A stretch of 64,000 nucleotides of DNA from Phycisphaerales bacterium. GTDB lineage: Bacteria; Planctomycetota; Phycisphaerae; Phycisphaerales; UBA1924. Shown here piece by piece: positions 43,049-52,774 of this stretch. The stretch is from positions 124,001 through 188,000 of the forward strand of contig JAVJNT010000001.1 of the NCBI GenBank assembly GCA_040217175.1. Direction: 5' to 3'. Every line of letters begins with the position of its first letter. The stretch's first letter is position 1. Position numbers and translations under genes: made by a program. The notes below the pieces were generated by a model, which saw only the letters and a list, made by a program, of their open reading frames with translations, searched no databases and was not told the DNA's origin.

Positions 43049-43959
43049 GATTGCCGCCAGACCGCTCAAGCGTGCCGACCGAGCGTGTCCACCCGCGTGC
43101 CGTGGGCATGGATGCGCTGCCGACAAAGGATCTGCTCGCGCTCATGGCCGAGGAAGACGAGCACGCCGTGCGTGCTGTGAAGGCCCAGACGGCGCGTATC
43201 GCGGCGCTGGTCGATGAGGTCGTTCCACGGTTTCGAGCGGGCGGTCGCCTGGTTTATGTCGGTGCCGGAACGTCGGGGCGCCTGGGCGTGCTCGACGCCT
43301 CCGAGTGTCCGCCCACGTTCCTGGTTGACCCATCGCGTGTTGTCGGGATCATCGCGGGCGGCGATGCCGCGTTGCGCCGATCGAGCGAGTCGCTCGAGGA
43401 CGACCTGCAGGGCGCTCGGGCAGAGTTCGACCGACTCGGCGTGGGCGAACTCGACACGGTCATCGGGCTGACGGCGGGCGGGACCACGCCCTATCCGATC
43501 GGAGCGATCGAGATCGCGCGGTCGCGGGGTGCGCTGACCGGGCTGGTGACGTGCGCCGACGTACCCGAGGGCCACGTCGCGGACCACGTGATCCGCCTCG
43601 AGACCGGGCCGGAAGTACTGGCGGGTTCGACGCGCCTGAAGGCGGGGACCGCGACGAAGCTGACGCTCAACATGATCTCGACCGCCCTCATGGTGCGCCT
43701 GGGCAAGGTGTACGACGGGCTCATGGTCGACGTCAGCGCCACGAACGATAAGCTTCGCGACCGGGCGGCTCGGATCGTGGTGCGCCTGGTCGGCGGATCG
43801 CGCGACGAAGCGTTCGTACTGCTCGACGAGGCGGGCGGTCGCGTGAAGACCGCGGTCGTCATGCGTTCGCTGGGGATTCCGCGAGCCGAGGCGGAGGCAT
43901 TGCTCGAGGCCTCGGACGGATCGCTGCGGGACGCGCTGGAACGGGGTCCATCGTGCTGA
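43045..43959 (+). CDS. murQ: N-acetylmuramic acid 6-phosphate etherase
   Basis: The product has 304 residues. MurQ cleaves the lactyl ether of MurNAc-6-P to give GlcNAc-6-P and D-lactate, the step after AnmK. It has the SIS fold with the family motifs VYVGAGTSGRLGVLDASECPPTF (quoted in part: GAGTSGRLG then DASECPPTF with the catalytic Glu), IAGGDAALRRSSE, GLTAGGTTPYPIGAIE and KLTLNMISTALMVRLGKVY. Start GTG at 43045 (43048 is the anmK stop). The next gene's GTG lies 7 nt inside its end. The gene order anmK-murQ is a standard peptidoglycan-recycling pair. Confidence 0.95.
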   Translation: MRLPPDRSSVPTERVHPRAVGMDALPTKDLLALMAEEDEHAVRAVKAQTARIAALVDEVVPRFRAGGRLVYVGAGTSGRLGVLDASECPPTFLVDPSRVVGIIAGGDAALRRSSESLEDDLQGARAEFDRLGVGELDTVIGLTAGGTTPYPIGAIEIARSRGALTGLVTCADVPEGHVADHVIRLETGPEVLAGSTRLKAGTATKLTLNMISTALMVRLGKVYDGLMVDVSATNDKLRDRAARIVVRLVGGSRDEAFVLLDEAGGRVKTAVVMRSLGIPRAEAEALLEASDGSLRDALERGPSC

Positions 43960-45404
43960 CGGTGCTCGACGGCGTGGTCTTTGCGGCGTACGCGCTTGCG
44001 GTACTGGCGATCGGCTGGCTCGCCGCCCGCCGAGTCCGAACCGCCGAGTCGATATACACGGGCGATCGGCGGGTTCCGGCATGGGCGATCGCGGTCTCAG
44101 TCGTCGCGACGTCGGTCTCGGGCGCGACCTTCATCGGCGGGCCGCAGCAGTCGTACGCGTCGGACCTGACGTACCTGTCGGCGTCGATTGCGTCGGTGCT
44201 CGGAGCGGTTCTGGTCGCGTGGCTGCTGCTGCCGAAGTTCTACGCGGCCAACGCGACGACCGTGTACGAGCCCATCGGCGCACGGCACGGCGTGCTCGCG
44301 CAGAAGTCCTGCGCCGCAGCGTTTCTGTTCGGGCGCCTGCTCGCGAGCGGCTCGCGGCTCTACATCGCGGCGGTGCCGTGCAGCCTCATCGTGTTCGGCG
44401 ACCTGGCGACCGGCCACCTGCTGGCCTGCGTGGCCGCGCTGGGGACGCTGGCGCTCATCTACACCTCGTGGGGCGGCATCAAGGCGGTCATCTGGACCGA
44501 CGCGCTCCAGGCGTTGGTGATGGTCGTCGCGGTGGTCGCCAGCATCTGGGTGCTGGTGGGGCAGATCGGCGTCGCACCGAGCGACCTGCCGAGCGCGATC
44601 GCCGAGGCCGATCCGACGGGCGACAAGCTCGTGCTGATCGACCTGTCGTGGGATCTGGGCGCTCCATTCACGCTGTGGGCCGTGCTGCTGGGGCTGACGC
44701 TCTTCAACGCCGCGGCGTTCGGCACGGACCAGGACATCGCGCAACGCCTCCTCACCTGTCGGAGCGCCCCGCGAGCGGCGTGGTCGCTCGTCGCATCGAG
44801 CCTGCTGGGGACGCTCGTCGTGGGGCTGTTCCTGTGCGTAGGACTGTTACTCTTCGTGCGCGACGCCTCGGGCGGCGCGGTGGTCGAGGGCGACACGCGC
44901 GGCGTGTACCTTGCCTTTATCCTTGACGACCTACCCACGGGCCTGCGGGGCCTCTTGATTGCCGGCCTCTTCGCAGCCGCGATGAGCAGCACCGATTCGG
45001 CCCTCAACGCGATGTCGAGCTCGGTGGTGGTGGACTTCGGCTTCGGCAAGAAGGACACCGACGCTCGGACCGCCCGCATCGTCAACGCGCTCTGCGGCTC
45101 GGCGTTGATCGTGATGGCGTGCGTGTTTGTTCTCGTCGAAGGCGGAAAGGACGAGGGGCTGATCCCCTTCGCGCTTGGCGTGATGATCTATGCGTACGCG
45201 GGGCTCCTGGGTGTCTTCGTGTCGACGCTTCTGCTCGAGCGCGGCAGCGCGCTGTCCATCCTGTGCGCGTTGGTCTGCGGCGCGGCTACTGTCGTCGTGC
45301 TGCAGTTCGTCGTTGATCCCACCCCGTCGCTGGGGTGGCGCATGCTCGGTGGGTTCCTCGTGAGCCTTGCCGTCTGCTCGCTCGCCTGGGGTCCGAAGCG
45401 ATGA
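43953..45404 (+). CDS. Sodium:solute symporter (SSS family), probable amino-sugar transporter
   Basis: The product has 483 residues with about 13 membrane helices, the normal size and layout for the SSS family. Recognisable parts are YTGDRRVPAWAIAVSVVATSVSGATF, where a sodium-binding helix lies in family members (quoted in part: SVVATSVSGATF), ASGSRLYIAAVP and FAAAMSSTDSALNAMSS near the family's sodium-binding serines. The substrate cannot be read from sequence. Sitting between murQ and the nagZ-like gene points to uptake of an amino sugar or muropeptide fragment such as anhydro-MurNAc or MurNAc. The start is GTG, and 7 nt overlap murQ. Confidence 0.88.
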   Translation: MLTVLDGVVFAAYALAVLAIGWLAARRVRTAESIYTGDRRVPAWAIAVSVVATSVSGATFIGGPQQSYASDLTYLSASIASVLGAVLVAWLLLPKFYAANATTVYEPIGARHGVLAQKSCAAAFLFGRLLASGSRLYIAAVPCSLIVFGDLATGHLLACVAALGTLALIYTSWGGIKAVIWTDALQALVMVVAVVASIWVLVGQIGVAPSDLPSAIAEADPTGDKLVLIDLSWDLGAPFTLWAVLLGLTLFNAAAFGTDQDIAQRLLTCRSAPRAAWSLVASSLLGTLVVGLFLCVGLLLFVRDASGGAVVEGDTRGVYLAFILDDLPTGLRGLLIAGLFAAAMSSTDSALNAMSSSVVVDFGFGKKDTDARTARIVNALCGSALIVMACVFVLVEGGKDEGLIPFALGVMIYAYAGLLGVFVSTLLLERGSALSILCALVCGAATVVVLQFVVDPTPSLGWRMLGGFLVSLAVCSLAWGPKR

Positions 45405-46459
45405 GCGCCGCACTGCGCCAACTCGGGGCGATGACCATGCTCGGGATCCGCGGCGCGACGCCGGGCGACGCTAAGCTGGAAGAGGACCTGGACGCCTGTG
45501 CGCACGCAGGGGTGCGTATGGTGATCCTCTTCGACCGCGACGTCGCCACCGGCGCAGAACGGAACGTTCGATCTCCTGGACAGGTCCGGGCGCTCACGGA
45601 GCACATACGCGCGCGCCTCGGCAACGGCGCGCTGGTCGCGATCGACCAGGAGGGTGGCCGTGTGCAGCGCTTGTCTTGTGCGCATGGCTTCAAAGGCTGG
45701 CCCTCGGCGCGTGCACATGCAGTGCTGGCGGTAGGGGAGCAGTCAGAACGATCGCAGGAGATGGCGCGCGCGTTGGCCGAGGCAGGGGTCGACCTGAACT
45801 TCGCACCGTGCGTTGACGTGAACATCAATCCCGCCTCGCCGGTGATCGGGGCGCTCGATCGTGCGTACTCGGATGAACCAGCGGAAGTCGCGGCATGCGC
45901 CCTCCGTGTGGTGCGTGCACATCAAGCGACGGGTGTCGGTTGCGTGCTCAAGCACTTTCCCGGACACGGGTCCGCGTCGACCGATTCCCACCATGATCTC
46001 GTCGACGTCTCGAAGAGTTGGGACCGCGAGCGAGAGCTGGCGCCCTACCGCGTGCTTCTGGACGAGAACGTCGGCGTAATGACAGGGCATCTGATACTGT
46101 CCCAATTCGATGTAGACCGCCCGGCCTCACTGTCGCGGTCCATCACGACGGGGCTGCTCCGTGACGAGCTCGGATTCACCGGTCCCGTGTTCACCGACGC
46201 CTTGGACATGGAGGGAGTGCGAGCGCGTTGGTCGCTCCGGGAGACAATCCGCCTTGCGTTCGAGGCTGGCGCGGACGTATTCGTGCACGCCTGCAATTCG
46301 GCCAGGGGCGAGTACGCGCCCGATGTCGTTCGAGCGATGGAGGCGTTGGCGACGGAACTCGGAAGCCTCGAGGCCCGGGCTGCCCGGTCGCTCGAACGCG
46401 TGCGGCTTCTGGCAGAGCCCCGATCGAGCACGAACCGGGGATCGACGCCTTACGAGTGA
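45401..46459 (+). CDS. nagZ: Beta-N-acetylglucosaminidase, NagZ-like (GH3)
   Basis: The product has 352 residues, the usual NagZ length. NagZ removes GlcNAc from GlcNAc-anhydroMurNAc in wall recycling. Family motifs are AIDQEGGRVQRLS, FAPCVDVNINPASPVIG, CVLKHFPGHGSASTDSHHDL with the catalytic Asp-His pair, and the nucleophile region PVFTDALDMEGVR. There is no signal peptide, so it is cytoplasmic, as in Gram-negative NagZ; here it would process imported disaccharides. ATG at 45401 overlaps the transporter stop as ATGA. The frame opens at 45335 within the transporter. No terminator is seen after it. Confidence 0.92.
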   Translation: MSAALRQLGAMTMLGIRGATPGDAKLEEDLDACAHAGVRMVILFDRDVATGAERNVRSPGQVRALTEHIRARLGNGALVAIDQEGGRVQRLSCAHGFKGWPSARAHAVLAVGEQSERSQEMARALAEAGVDLNFAPCVDVNINPASPVIGALDRAYSDEPAEVAACALRVVRAHQATGVGCVLKHFPGHGSASTDSHHDLVDVSKSWDRERELAPYRVLLDENVGVMTGHLILSQFDVDRPASLSRSITTGLLRDELGFTGPVFTDALDMEGVRARWSLRETIRLAFEAGADVFVHACNSARGEYAPDVVRAMEALATELGSLEARAARSLERVRLLAEPRSSTNRGSTPYE

Positions 46460-46831
46460 GTCGCGGGTGATCGTCGAAGGAAGGACCAAGCGGAAAGCGT
46501 CGATGCGCCGCGTGAGGCTTCCGGGAAGAACACCAACTTGCGCTCACATCCGTCCGTGATCTTGCGGGGATGTTGCTGCGATCTACTCTGTCCCCGGGGT
46601 CGCTCTTGCGCGTTGCTTATAGAGCAATGCATAGGGAGTCGCCTGCTCATTCGTCGCACGGCACGTCTGTATGGGCATGCCATGCCAAGTCTTGTGCACA
46701 AAAGAAGGCCGGCCTGGGGGAGCCAGTGCCTACGTGCAGAGAGGACGACTTAGCATGTCGATCCCCGGTCCGCGTGTTGGGGCGACTGCCGTGCTTCCCA
46801 AGCGAGCCGATGAAAGTCCCTCTGCGCGGGG
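46460..46831. other. 372-nt gap between nagZ and ccoS with no gene that I can support
   Basis: Short open frames exist on both strands, but none has a ribosome site and a plausible composition together. TTGCT-TATAG-AGCAA at 46613-46627 is a small perfect dyad. The region lies between two operons ending towards each other (nagZ on plus, ccoS on minus), so it would be expected to hold terminators; I see no clear hairpin with T-tract. Confidence 0.4.
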
Positions 46832-46972
46832 TCAGTCTTCGTCAATAAGCACGCGCGAGGCTGGCGTGTCGAGATCGTCGCATTGACCGGAACGGACCAT
46901 CCAGACGAAACCCCAGACCGCGGCCGTCGCGAGCACGAGGGCGATGGGCAGGACGATGAACAGGACGCTCAT
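46832..46972 (-). CDS. ccoS: Cytochrome cbb3 oxidase maturation protein CcoS
   Basis: The product has 46 residues. It is a short single-span protein: [23 protein letters not shown] is one membrane helix, followed by [22 protein letters not shown]. The GQ-[CF]-DDL-[DE]-[TG]P ending is the CcoS hallmark. CcoS is needed to insert haem and copper into the oxidase. Its start overlaps the ccoI stop by 4 nt as ATGA. It is the last gene of the minus-strand cco operon. Confidence 0.9.
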   Translation of the reverse strand: MSVLFIVLPIALVLATAAVWGFVWMVRSGQCDDLDTPASRVLIDED

Positions 46973-49416
46973 GGCGTGGCCTCCGTGTGGCTTGCCTGGG
47001 GCTTGGACCGGCCAGCGCCGAGCGCGATGGCCAAGACGGTGAGCGAACTCGCCGGCATGATGATGGCGGCAACGATCGGAGACATCAGGCCCAGCAGCGT
47101 CAGCGATGCGGCGATGATGTTGTAGCTGACCGCCAGCGCCAGACAAAGGCGGATGCGCGAGATCACGCCCCGGCTCGTCTGCGCCAGATCGACGAGTGGA
47201 GATAGTCCGGGCCGGCCGAGGTAGACGTCGGATGCGGCCATGGACGCCTCCGCGCCGCCGCGGACCGCGATCCCGACGGTCGCGGTGGCGAGTGCGGCCG
47301 CATCATTGACACCGTCGCCGACCATGACGGTCGCGTCATCCTCGTTCAATTCCTGGATGCGGTCGCGTTTGATCTCTGGTAGGGCATCACCACGCGCGTC
47401 TTCGACGCCCACCGATCGGGCAACGGCCCTCACCGTGCGCTCATCGTCGCCCGAGAGCACGCGTGGCTTCCAGCCCATGTCTCGCAACGTGGCGATGGAA
47501 GCCCTGGCATCTTCACGCGGTGCGTCGCCGAGGACGGCCACGGCCCCGACACCGTCAGACGTGCCAACGAATACTGCGGTAAGCCCAGCCTCACGTGCAC
47601 GGCTTGCGGAATCATCGGCCCATCGGGGGACGGGAATGCCCCGCTGGGCCATGAGCCGGGAGGAGCCGACCGCCAGGCATCGTCCGCTGAGCGTGCCCGT
47701 GACGCCCAGACCGGTGTGGTGCTCGATGTTCTCGACGGCGAGGTCGGTGAATTCGGCGCACTCTGCCAGCGCCTGTGCAATCGGGTGCCGTCCGCCCGCT
47801 TCCAGGGCGGCGATCGCGGGCTTGAGCGACGGATCGCCGATCCAGTCTCGCAGTCGGTACGCTCCCTCGGTGATTGTGCCGGTCTTGTCGAGCACGAGCG
47901 TGGGTGCTCTTGCAAGGGTCTCGAACGTGTCGCCACCCTTCACCAGCGTACCGCGGCCCGCGAGGCGGCCGATCGCCATGGATGTCGCCAATGGGGTCGC
48001 CAACGCTACGGCACAAGGACAACAAACGATCAGCATTGCGACCGTTGATTCGAACGCAGCGTCCAGGCCCGCCGGCAAGCGAATGAGAAAGCACGCGACA
48101 GAGAGCGCGATGACGCCGAGCACGAACGGCCGGGCGAGCCTGTCGGCGCTGCCGATGACTGGCGTTCGGGAGCGGCTGAGCCGCTCGATATCGGCCATCA
48201 GGCGGCCGACGCGCGTCTCGCGACCCGTCGCGGTCACACGAACGCGGATCGTACTGGAGAGGTTCAGGGCGCCGGCGGCGACCACCGATCCGACGATGCC
48301 AACGAGCGGTTTGCTCTCGCCGGTGAGCACGGCGCTATCGATGTGGGTCGAACCGGTCTCGATGATGCCGTCGACCGGGATGCATCTCTGGGGCGAGACC
48401 TCGACGAGGTCGCCGGTCTTGACCGCGTCGATGGCGGCGTCCGTGGGCTGGCCGTCGCGGATCAGTGTGACCCGACGGGGCGTGATCGAGAACAGCATTT
48501 CGATGGCATCCGCCGCCCGGCGCTGCTGCCGCATCTGAAGCCAGCGGCCGATGAGTAGCAGAAAGATGAGCATGGTGATGGAATCGAAATAGATCTCACC
48601 GGTGTCGAGCCCGACGGCGAACAAGCCGGCGATGGTGCCGGCAACCAGTGCGAGGGCGATCGGCGAGTCGAGATGCCACGTGCGCGTACGTAGTGACGCA
48701 ACGGCACCCTCTACGAACACGCGGCCCGGCCACAGGAGTGCGACCAGCCCGATCGCGGCACTGAGGTAGCGGAACGCCGTGCGATAGGGTTCGGCGATCG
48801 CGTCGAAGTGGCCGCTGTAGAGCGCGAATGCGAGCAGCATGACGTTGCCCGCACAGGCCGCGGCCACGCCGATACGGATGAGGTACGCGCGGTCTTCCAT
48901 CCGTCGCGCGTCGCGGGCAGCCGACGGTTCGACCGGATGCGGCGGATAGCCAAAGCTGCTAAACGCTCGGGCGATGGTCGACAGGTGGGTCTCCGACGGC
49001 TGCCAGACGACCGTAGCGGTGCGTCGTGCCAGGTCGAGCTCGACACTGCGCAGGCCGTCAACGACGGTAGGCAGCCGCTCGAGAAGCCACAGGCACGCGG
49101 CGCAGTGCACGCCCTGCACGTAGAGCTCGACGCGCATCAGACCTTCGGGCATGGCGGTCGCGTGGCGGGCGATGAACGTTGGGTCGTCGAGTTCCGCGAA
49201 TGTACCCGCCTCGACGACCGCTGGAGCACGATCGTCATCGAGGCGGGCCTTCAGGGCGTAGAACTGGTCGAGCCCGCAGGCGCGGATGGCGTCGTACGCG
49301 GTGTGGCACCCGTTGCAGCAGAACCGCTCACCCCTGGGCGAGGGCAGGCCGCAGTGTGCGCATGGCTGCCGCGTGGTCGCGGCGGGCACGGTACTGGAAG
49401 CGGCGATGGCGGTCAT
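46969..49416 (-). CDS. ccoI: Copper-transporting P-type ATPase CcoI (FixI)
   Basis: The product has 815 residues. CcoI delivers copper for the oxidase's CuB site across the inner membrane. The N-terminus has a zinc-ribbon-like pair ([19 protein letters not shown]), then an HMA domain with [12 protein letters not shown]. Eight membrane helices follow, with the CPC motif in [19 protein letters not shown], phosphorylation motif [11 protein letters not shown] motif ([10 protein letters not shown]) and ATP-binding [10 protein letters not shown]. The N-terminal Cys-rich extension is known in CcoI but not in CopA. The start is ATG at 49416, 3 nt from the stop of the TauE-like gene. Confidence 0.95.
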   Translation of the reverse strand: MTAIAASSTVPAATTRQPCAHCGLPSPRGERFCCNGCHTAYDAIRACGLDQFYALKARLDDDRAPAVVEAGTFAELDDPTFIARHATAMPEGLMRVELYVQGVHCAACLWLLERLPTVVDGLRSVELDLARRTATVVWQPSETHLSTIARAFSSFGYPPHPVEPSAARDARRMEDRAYLIRIGVAAACAGNVMLLAFALYSGHFDAIAEPYRTAFRYLSAAIGLVALLWPGRVFVEGAVASLRTRTWHLDSPIALALVAGTIAGLFAVGLDTGEIYFDSITMLIFLLLIGRWLQMRQQRRAADAIEMLFSITPRRVTLIRDGQPTDAAIDAVKTGDLVEVSPQRCIPVDGIIETGSTHIDSAVLTGESKPLVGIVGSVVAAGALNLSSTIRVRVTATGRETRVGRLMADIERLSRSRTPVIGSADRLARPFVLGVIALSVACFLIRLPAGLDAAFESTVAMLIVCCPCAVALATPLATSMAIGRLAGRGTLVKGGDTFETLARAPTLVLDKTGTITEGAYRLRDWIGDPSLKPAIAALEAGGRHPIAQALAECAEFTDLAVENIEHHTGLGVTGTLSGRCLAVGSSRLMAQRGIPVPRWADDSASRAREAGLTAVFVGTSDGVGAVAVLGDAPREDARASIATLRDMGWKPRVLSGDDERTVRAVARSVGVEDARGDALPEIKRDRIQELNEDDATVMVGDGVNDAAALATATVGIAVRGGAEASMAASDVYLGRPGLSPLVDLAQTSRGVISRIRLCLALAVSYNIIAASLTLLGLMSPIVAAIIMPASSLTVLAIALGAGRSKPQASHTEATP

Positions 49417-49419
49417 AGA

Positions 49420-50193
49420 TCACTCGTCCGTCGTACACAGCGGGCAGTGCGCCGACGTTGGCATCGTGGTCAGCGATGTGGGCTCGACCGACGGTCGGGC
49501 GGTCAGGCCCGTGAGGTCGGCGCCGTAGACGCGGACCACGGTGATGGTCGCGATGGCGATCATTGCCAACGCTGCAACGGTGCGTACTCGCGGGCCAAAG
49601 CGCGTGCGGATCGCCCCCGCGCCAAGGCCGACCGCGGCGAGGATGGGCACGGTACCGATCCAGAACGTCGCCATCACGGCAGCGCCCCAGAAAGGCGAGG
49701 CGGTACCGGCTGCGATCAGTGCAAAAGCCCAGAGCCAGCCACACGGCAGCAGCGTGGTGAGCAGGCCCATCGCCAGGGCACGGCCCGCCGGTCCGAAGCG
49801 GTCGGCACGGGCGACGCCTCCGCGAAAGGCCTTGCGAACGAGCGGCGGGGTACGCATGTGCGGCAGTCGCACGCCGGCCTCGCGGAGCAGCCAGATGCCA
49901 CCGACGACCAACATGGTGGTAGCGGCGAGGATAGCCGCCGCGTGCTGCAGGCCGGCCGCGCTGGCACCAAGATCGATCGCGCTGCCGACTGCGCCGGCTA
50001 CGACGCCCAGGGTTGTATAGCCCACGAGCCGGCCGCCGTGATACGCGAACTGCAGCCGGGCATGGGCCTTGGCACGGCCTTTCTCCATGCCGCAGGCCAT
50101 GGCAACGAACACGCCGCACATTCCGGCGCAGTGCGGGCTGCCTGCCAAGCTGGCGATCAGTACCGCGGCTAGGGTGGCCAGCGAGGGCGTCAC
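49420..50193 (-). CDS. Sulfite exporter TauE/SafE-family membrane protein
   Basis: The product has 257 residues with about six membrane helices. It shows SLAGSPHCAGMCGVFVAMA near the start, a Cys pair placed in the first helix, and LLTTLLPCGWLWAFALIAAG in a later one, as in TauE/SafE proteins related to DsbD/CcdA. The C-terminus has HCPLC. These Cys positions fit metal or thiol handling. Such a gene is common in cco loci between ccoI and ccoH. The start is GTG at 50193, overlapping the fixH stop by 4 nt; the longer frame to 50292 lies inside fixH and is not used. Confidence 0.85.
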   Translation of the reverse strand: MTPSLATLAAVLIASLAGSPHCAGMCGVFVAMACGMEKGRAKAHARLQFAYHGGRLVGYTTLGVVAGAVGSAIDLGASAAGLQHAAAILAATTMLVVGGIWLLREAGVRLPHMRTPPLVRKAFRGGVARADRFGPAGRALAMGLLTTLLPCGWLWAFALIAAGTASPFWGAAVMATFWIGTVPILAAVGLGAGAIRTRFGPRVRTVAALAMIAIATITVVRVYGADLTGLTARPSVEPTSLTTMPTSAHCPLCTTDE

Positions 50194-50720
50194 GCGGCGT
50201 CGCTCCGAGGGGTGCTCGAGGGAGTCGCAAATACGTCGCGTGTGTGAAGGAAGGTGTCTCCCGACCGCGTGGCGCGCAGCCTGATCTGCCATTGCCCCTC
50301 GCGCGGCCGGTCGAGGACGGCGACGTAGCGTCCCGGGCCATCGGCCGAGAAGGTGACATCCTGGGCCTCGCTGCGGCGGGCGTGGTGGAAGGTCATGGCC
50401 CGGACGATGGCGCCCTCGAGGGGAACGCCCTCGTCGTTCACCAGCGTGACGGCGATGGTCGATGCGTTCAGATCGAAGTCGACGATGGCTTCCCAGCCCA
50501 GCGCATCGCTCGCGGCTTCCAGCGCGCGCTGCCGGTCCCAGTCGACCGCCTTCTGGTAGTAATCGTCTTCGATGGCGTAGCTGGGATCACTCACGGCTGC
50601 CATGACGGTGATACCGCAAACGGTGAGAGACATAGCGAGCGCACCCACGACCCCGAGCGGCCAGAGCCAGGCACGGCCGGTCCGCGGGCGGGCTTCGATC
50701 GGATCGTTGATCGGGTCCAC
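50190..50720 (-). CDS. fixH: FixH/CcoH-family cbb3 oxidase assembly protein
   Basis: The product has 176 residues. One membrane helix near 20-42 (WLWPLGVVGALAMSLTVCGI) is followed by SDPSYAIEDDYYQKAVDWD, the family signature, and a beta-rich periplasmic domain (VTFSADGPGRYVAVLDRPRE, WQIRLRATRSG). CcoH stays with the oxidase during assembly in characterised systems. It starts 2 nt after the ccoG stop. Confidence is good because of the signature and the neighbours. Confidence 0.9.
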   Translation of the reverse strand: MDPINDPIEARPRTGRAWLWPLGVVGALAMSLTVCGITVMAAVSDPSYAIEDDYYQKAVDWDRQRALEAASDALGWEAIVDFDLNASTIAVTLVNDEGVPLEGAIVRAMTFHHARRSEAQDVTFSADGPGRYVAVLDRPREGQWQIRLRATRSGDTFLHTRDVFATPSSTPRSDAA

Positions 50721-50722
50721 GT

Positions 50723-52159
50723 TCAGTTTCCTCCGCCGGTGGCGACCGGGCCTCGCATGATGTACTCCACGCTCTTGTCGAAGTCTTCGGACCGGATGCG
50801 GACGCGAACCGGAATCCGGCTCGTGGTGAAGGCCTCGGACGGGACGACGAGCGCGACCGACTCGGTGAGCATCTCGCCCGCCTGCAGTTCGACCGAACCG
50901 GCGCCGTCGATCTGGCCGCCGTCGACACCCTCGACGCTGAGGAAGTACGTTGCTCCGGTCTCGGAGCGGTCGTGGATCTTGACCTTGATTGGGTTGGCCA
51001 CCATGCCGCTTTCGAGCACGGTGAACGGGCTCCCCGGGCCGCGCATGACGTTGATCAGTGCTGACTCGCGGGTGACCAGCAGGACGGTCATGATCGTGAC
51101 CAGGACTGCGATGATGACCGGATACGCGACCAGGCGGGGGCGGAACCAGTGTCGACCTTCGCCCTCGAGCGAGCGTTGCGACGCGTAGCGGATGAGCCCG
51201 CGTGGCCGTCCGATCTTGTCCATGATGCTATCGCAGGCGTCGATGCACTGCGTGCAGTTCACGCACTCCATCTGGAGACCGTCGCGGATATCGATACCCG
51301 TGGGGCAGGTCTGTACGCACATCGTGCAGTCGATGCAGTCACCAGGTTCCGGTGCGATCTCTGCGTGCGTGGCATCGTGCACCACCTTGAGCGAGACATC
51401 GCCTGGCTGCTTGGCGTCCCGGCGCTTCTTGCCACGCGGCTCTCCGCGCCTCCGGTCGTAGCCGACGACCAGTGAGTCGCGATCAAGCATCACGCTTTGG
51501 AACCTGCCGTAAGGACACGCGACGATGCACGTCTGCTCGCGGAAGAAGCCAAAGTCGAACAGCATGGCCCCCGTGACGGCGATGATGACCACGAACGCGA
51601 TGGGATGATCGAGCGGCGACCCGAGGATCCACTGCCGCAGGTTGTCGGTACCCACGAAGTAGCTGAGGAAGGTGTGTGCGAGCCCGAAGGCCAGCAAGAC
51701 GAATACGACGAACTTCAGGAACCCGCCGGCGGCGCCGAAACGCTTCTTCCTGGCGCCCGGAGCGCCCTCAAAAAACCTTTCGATCGGACGGAACACCAGC
51801 TCGAGGTAGACCGTTTGCGGGCAACCCCAGCCACACCAGATGCGCCCGAAGAGCGCTGTGAAGAAGAACACCGAGAGCGCAATGGTGATGAGCAGGAGCG
51901 CAAGCAGCAGCGTGTCGGTCGGGTAGAGCGTCGTCCCGAAGAACGTGAACTCGCGCGTGAGGATATTGATGAGCAGTGGCGGACGGCCGTCGATGCGGAG
52001 GTGGGGAAGCGTCACGAACAGCGCAATGAGACCATATCCGACGGCACGGCGGCGGTTCAGCCAGCGTCCCGGCGACGGGCGTGGATTCAGCCAGCGACGC
52101 GTTCCGTCCACGTTGAGCGTCGATAGCACGCGTTCGGACTGTGGAGCAGTTGTGCTCAT
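50723..52159 (-). CDS. ccoG: Cytochrome c oxidase accessory protein CcoG (FixG/RdxA)
   Basis: The product has 478 residues. CcoG is a membrane Fe-S protein; in other bacteria it reduces copper for cbb3 biogenesis. There are several N-terminal helices (GYGLIALFVTLPHLRIDG), the GRIWCGWGCPQTVYLE motif, and two clustered 4Fe-4S binding segments, CIDCTMCVQTCPTGID and CVNCTQCIDACDSIMDKIG, followed by GLIRYASQR. The C-terminal IgG-like domain reads ARVRI-type beta strands near 400-478. It lies 21 nt after ccoP and before fixH in the standard order. Confidence 0.96.
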   Translation of the reverse strand: MSTTAPQSERVLSTLNVDGTRRWLNPRPSPGRWLNRRRAVGYGLIALFVTLPHLRIDGRPPLLINILTREFTFFGTTLYPTDTLLLALLLITIALSVFFFTALFGRIWCGWGCPQTVYLELVFRPIERFFEGAPGARKKRFGAAGGFLKFVVFVLLAFGLAHTFLSYFVGTDNLRQWILGSPLDHPIAFVVIIAVTGAMLFDFGFFREQTCIVACPYGRFQSVMLDRDSLVVGYDRRRGEPRGKKRRDAKQPGDVSLKVVHDATHAEIAPEPGDCIDCTMCVQTCPTGIDIRDGLQMECVNCTQCIDACDSIMDKIGRPRGLIRYASQRSLEGEGRHWFRPRLVAYPVIIAVLVTIMTVLLVTRESALINVMRGPGSPFTVLESGMVANPIKVKIHDRSETGATYFLSVEGVDGGQIDGAGSVELQAGEMLTESVALVVPSEAFTTSRIPVRVRIRSEDFDKSVEYIMRGPVATGGGN

Positions 52160-52180
52160 GGTCGTCGAAGCTCTCCAGGA

Positions 52181-52774
52181 TCAGCCGTCGCCCTCGGCAG
52201 GCCACGGCGGAATGACCTCGCCCTCGGCTGCCTTGCGGTTCGAGTTGTTGCCGCGAAGTGAGGCCACGTACGAGCTCAGCAGCACCGCTTCCTTCGGATG
52301 CAGGCGGTTGCCCCATGCCGGCATCGCCCCGTTGTTGGCTCCATCGACGATAACGGCGTGGATGTCCTCGATGGTGCTGACGTTGAGGTAGTTGTCGTCG
52401 GTCAGGTTTGGGCCGATGCCGCCGCCCCCGTCCGCGGCGTGGCACGAAGCGCAGTGCATCTTGAAGACGGAGTCACCGTATTTCATCCATTGCGCATCGC
52501 CCATGAGCGAGACGAGCGTGGCCTCATCGGCTTGCAGGTCGCCGAGCTCACCAAACAGGCGCTCGGTCTCCGCGAGCTGCGCGGCCTCGAGACGATCGAC
52601 CTGATGCACGAACCACGGACTTTCCAGCGATACGAAGAAGTACACCACGCTGAACACCATCGTGGACAGCCAGATCAGGTGCCACCACAGCGGCGTGGGG
52701 TTGTCGAACTCCTGGATGCCGTCGTACTCGTGGCCCTGGATCAGGAGCTTCTCGCTTTGGTTCTGCTTATCCAT
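52181..52774 (-). CDS. ccoP: cbb3 oxidase subunit CcoP, short single-haem form
   Basis: The product has 197 residues. One membrane helix (about 30-50) is preceded by EYDGIQEFDNPTPLWW, the family start. A cytochrome c domain has a single C108-A-S-C111-H112 site and Met151 (GAMPAWG) as the axial ligand. CcoP normally has about 300 residues and two haem c sites; the second, downstream domain is missing here. The gene ends with its own stop and a normal reading frame, so this is not a visible truncation or frameshift. Electron entry would therefore use one haem c in this subunit plus the one in CcoO. It overlaps ccoQ by 8 nt. Confidence 0.9.
   Translation of the reverse strand: MDKQNQSEKLLIQGHEYDGIQEFDNPTPLWWHLIWLSTMVFSVVYFFVSLESPWFVHQVDRLEAAQLAETERLFGELGDLQADEATLVSLMGDAQWMKYGDSVFKMHCASCHAADGGGGIGPNLTDDNYLNVSTIEDIHAVIVDGANNGAMPAWGNRLHPKEAVLLSSYVASLRGNNSNRKAAEGEVIPPWPAEGDG

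Noticed and set aside
46538-46886. Small open frames in the nagZ-ccoS gap
   Set aside because: They overlap each other and the antisense of ccoS, lack ribosome sites and have no recognisable sequence.
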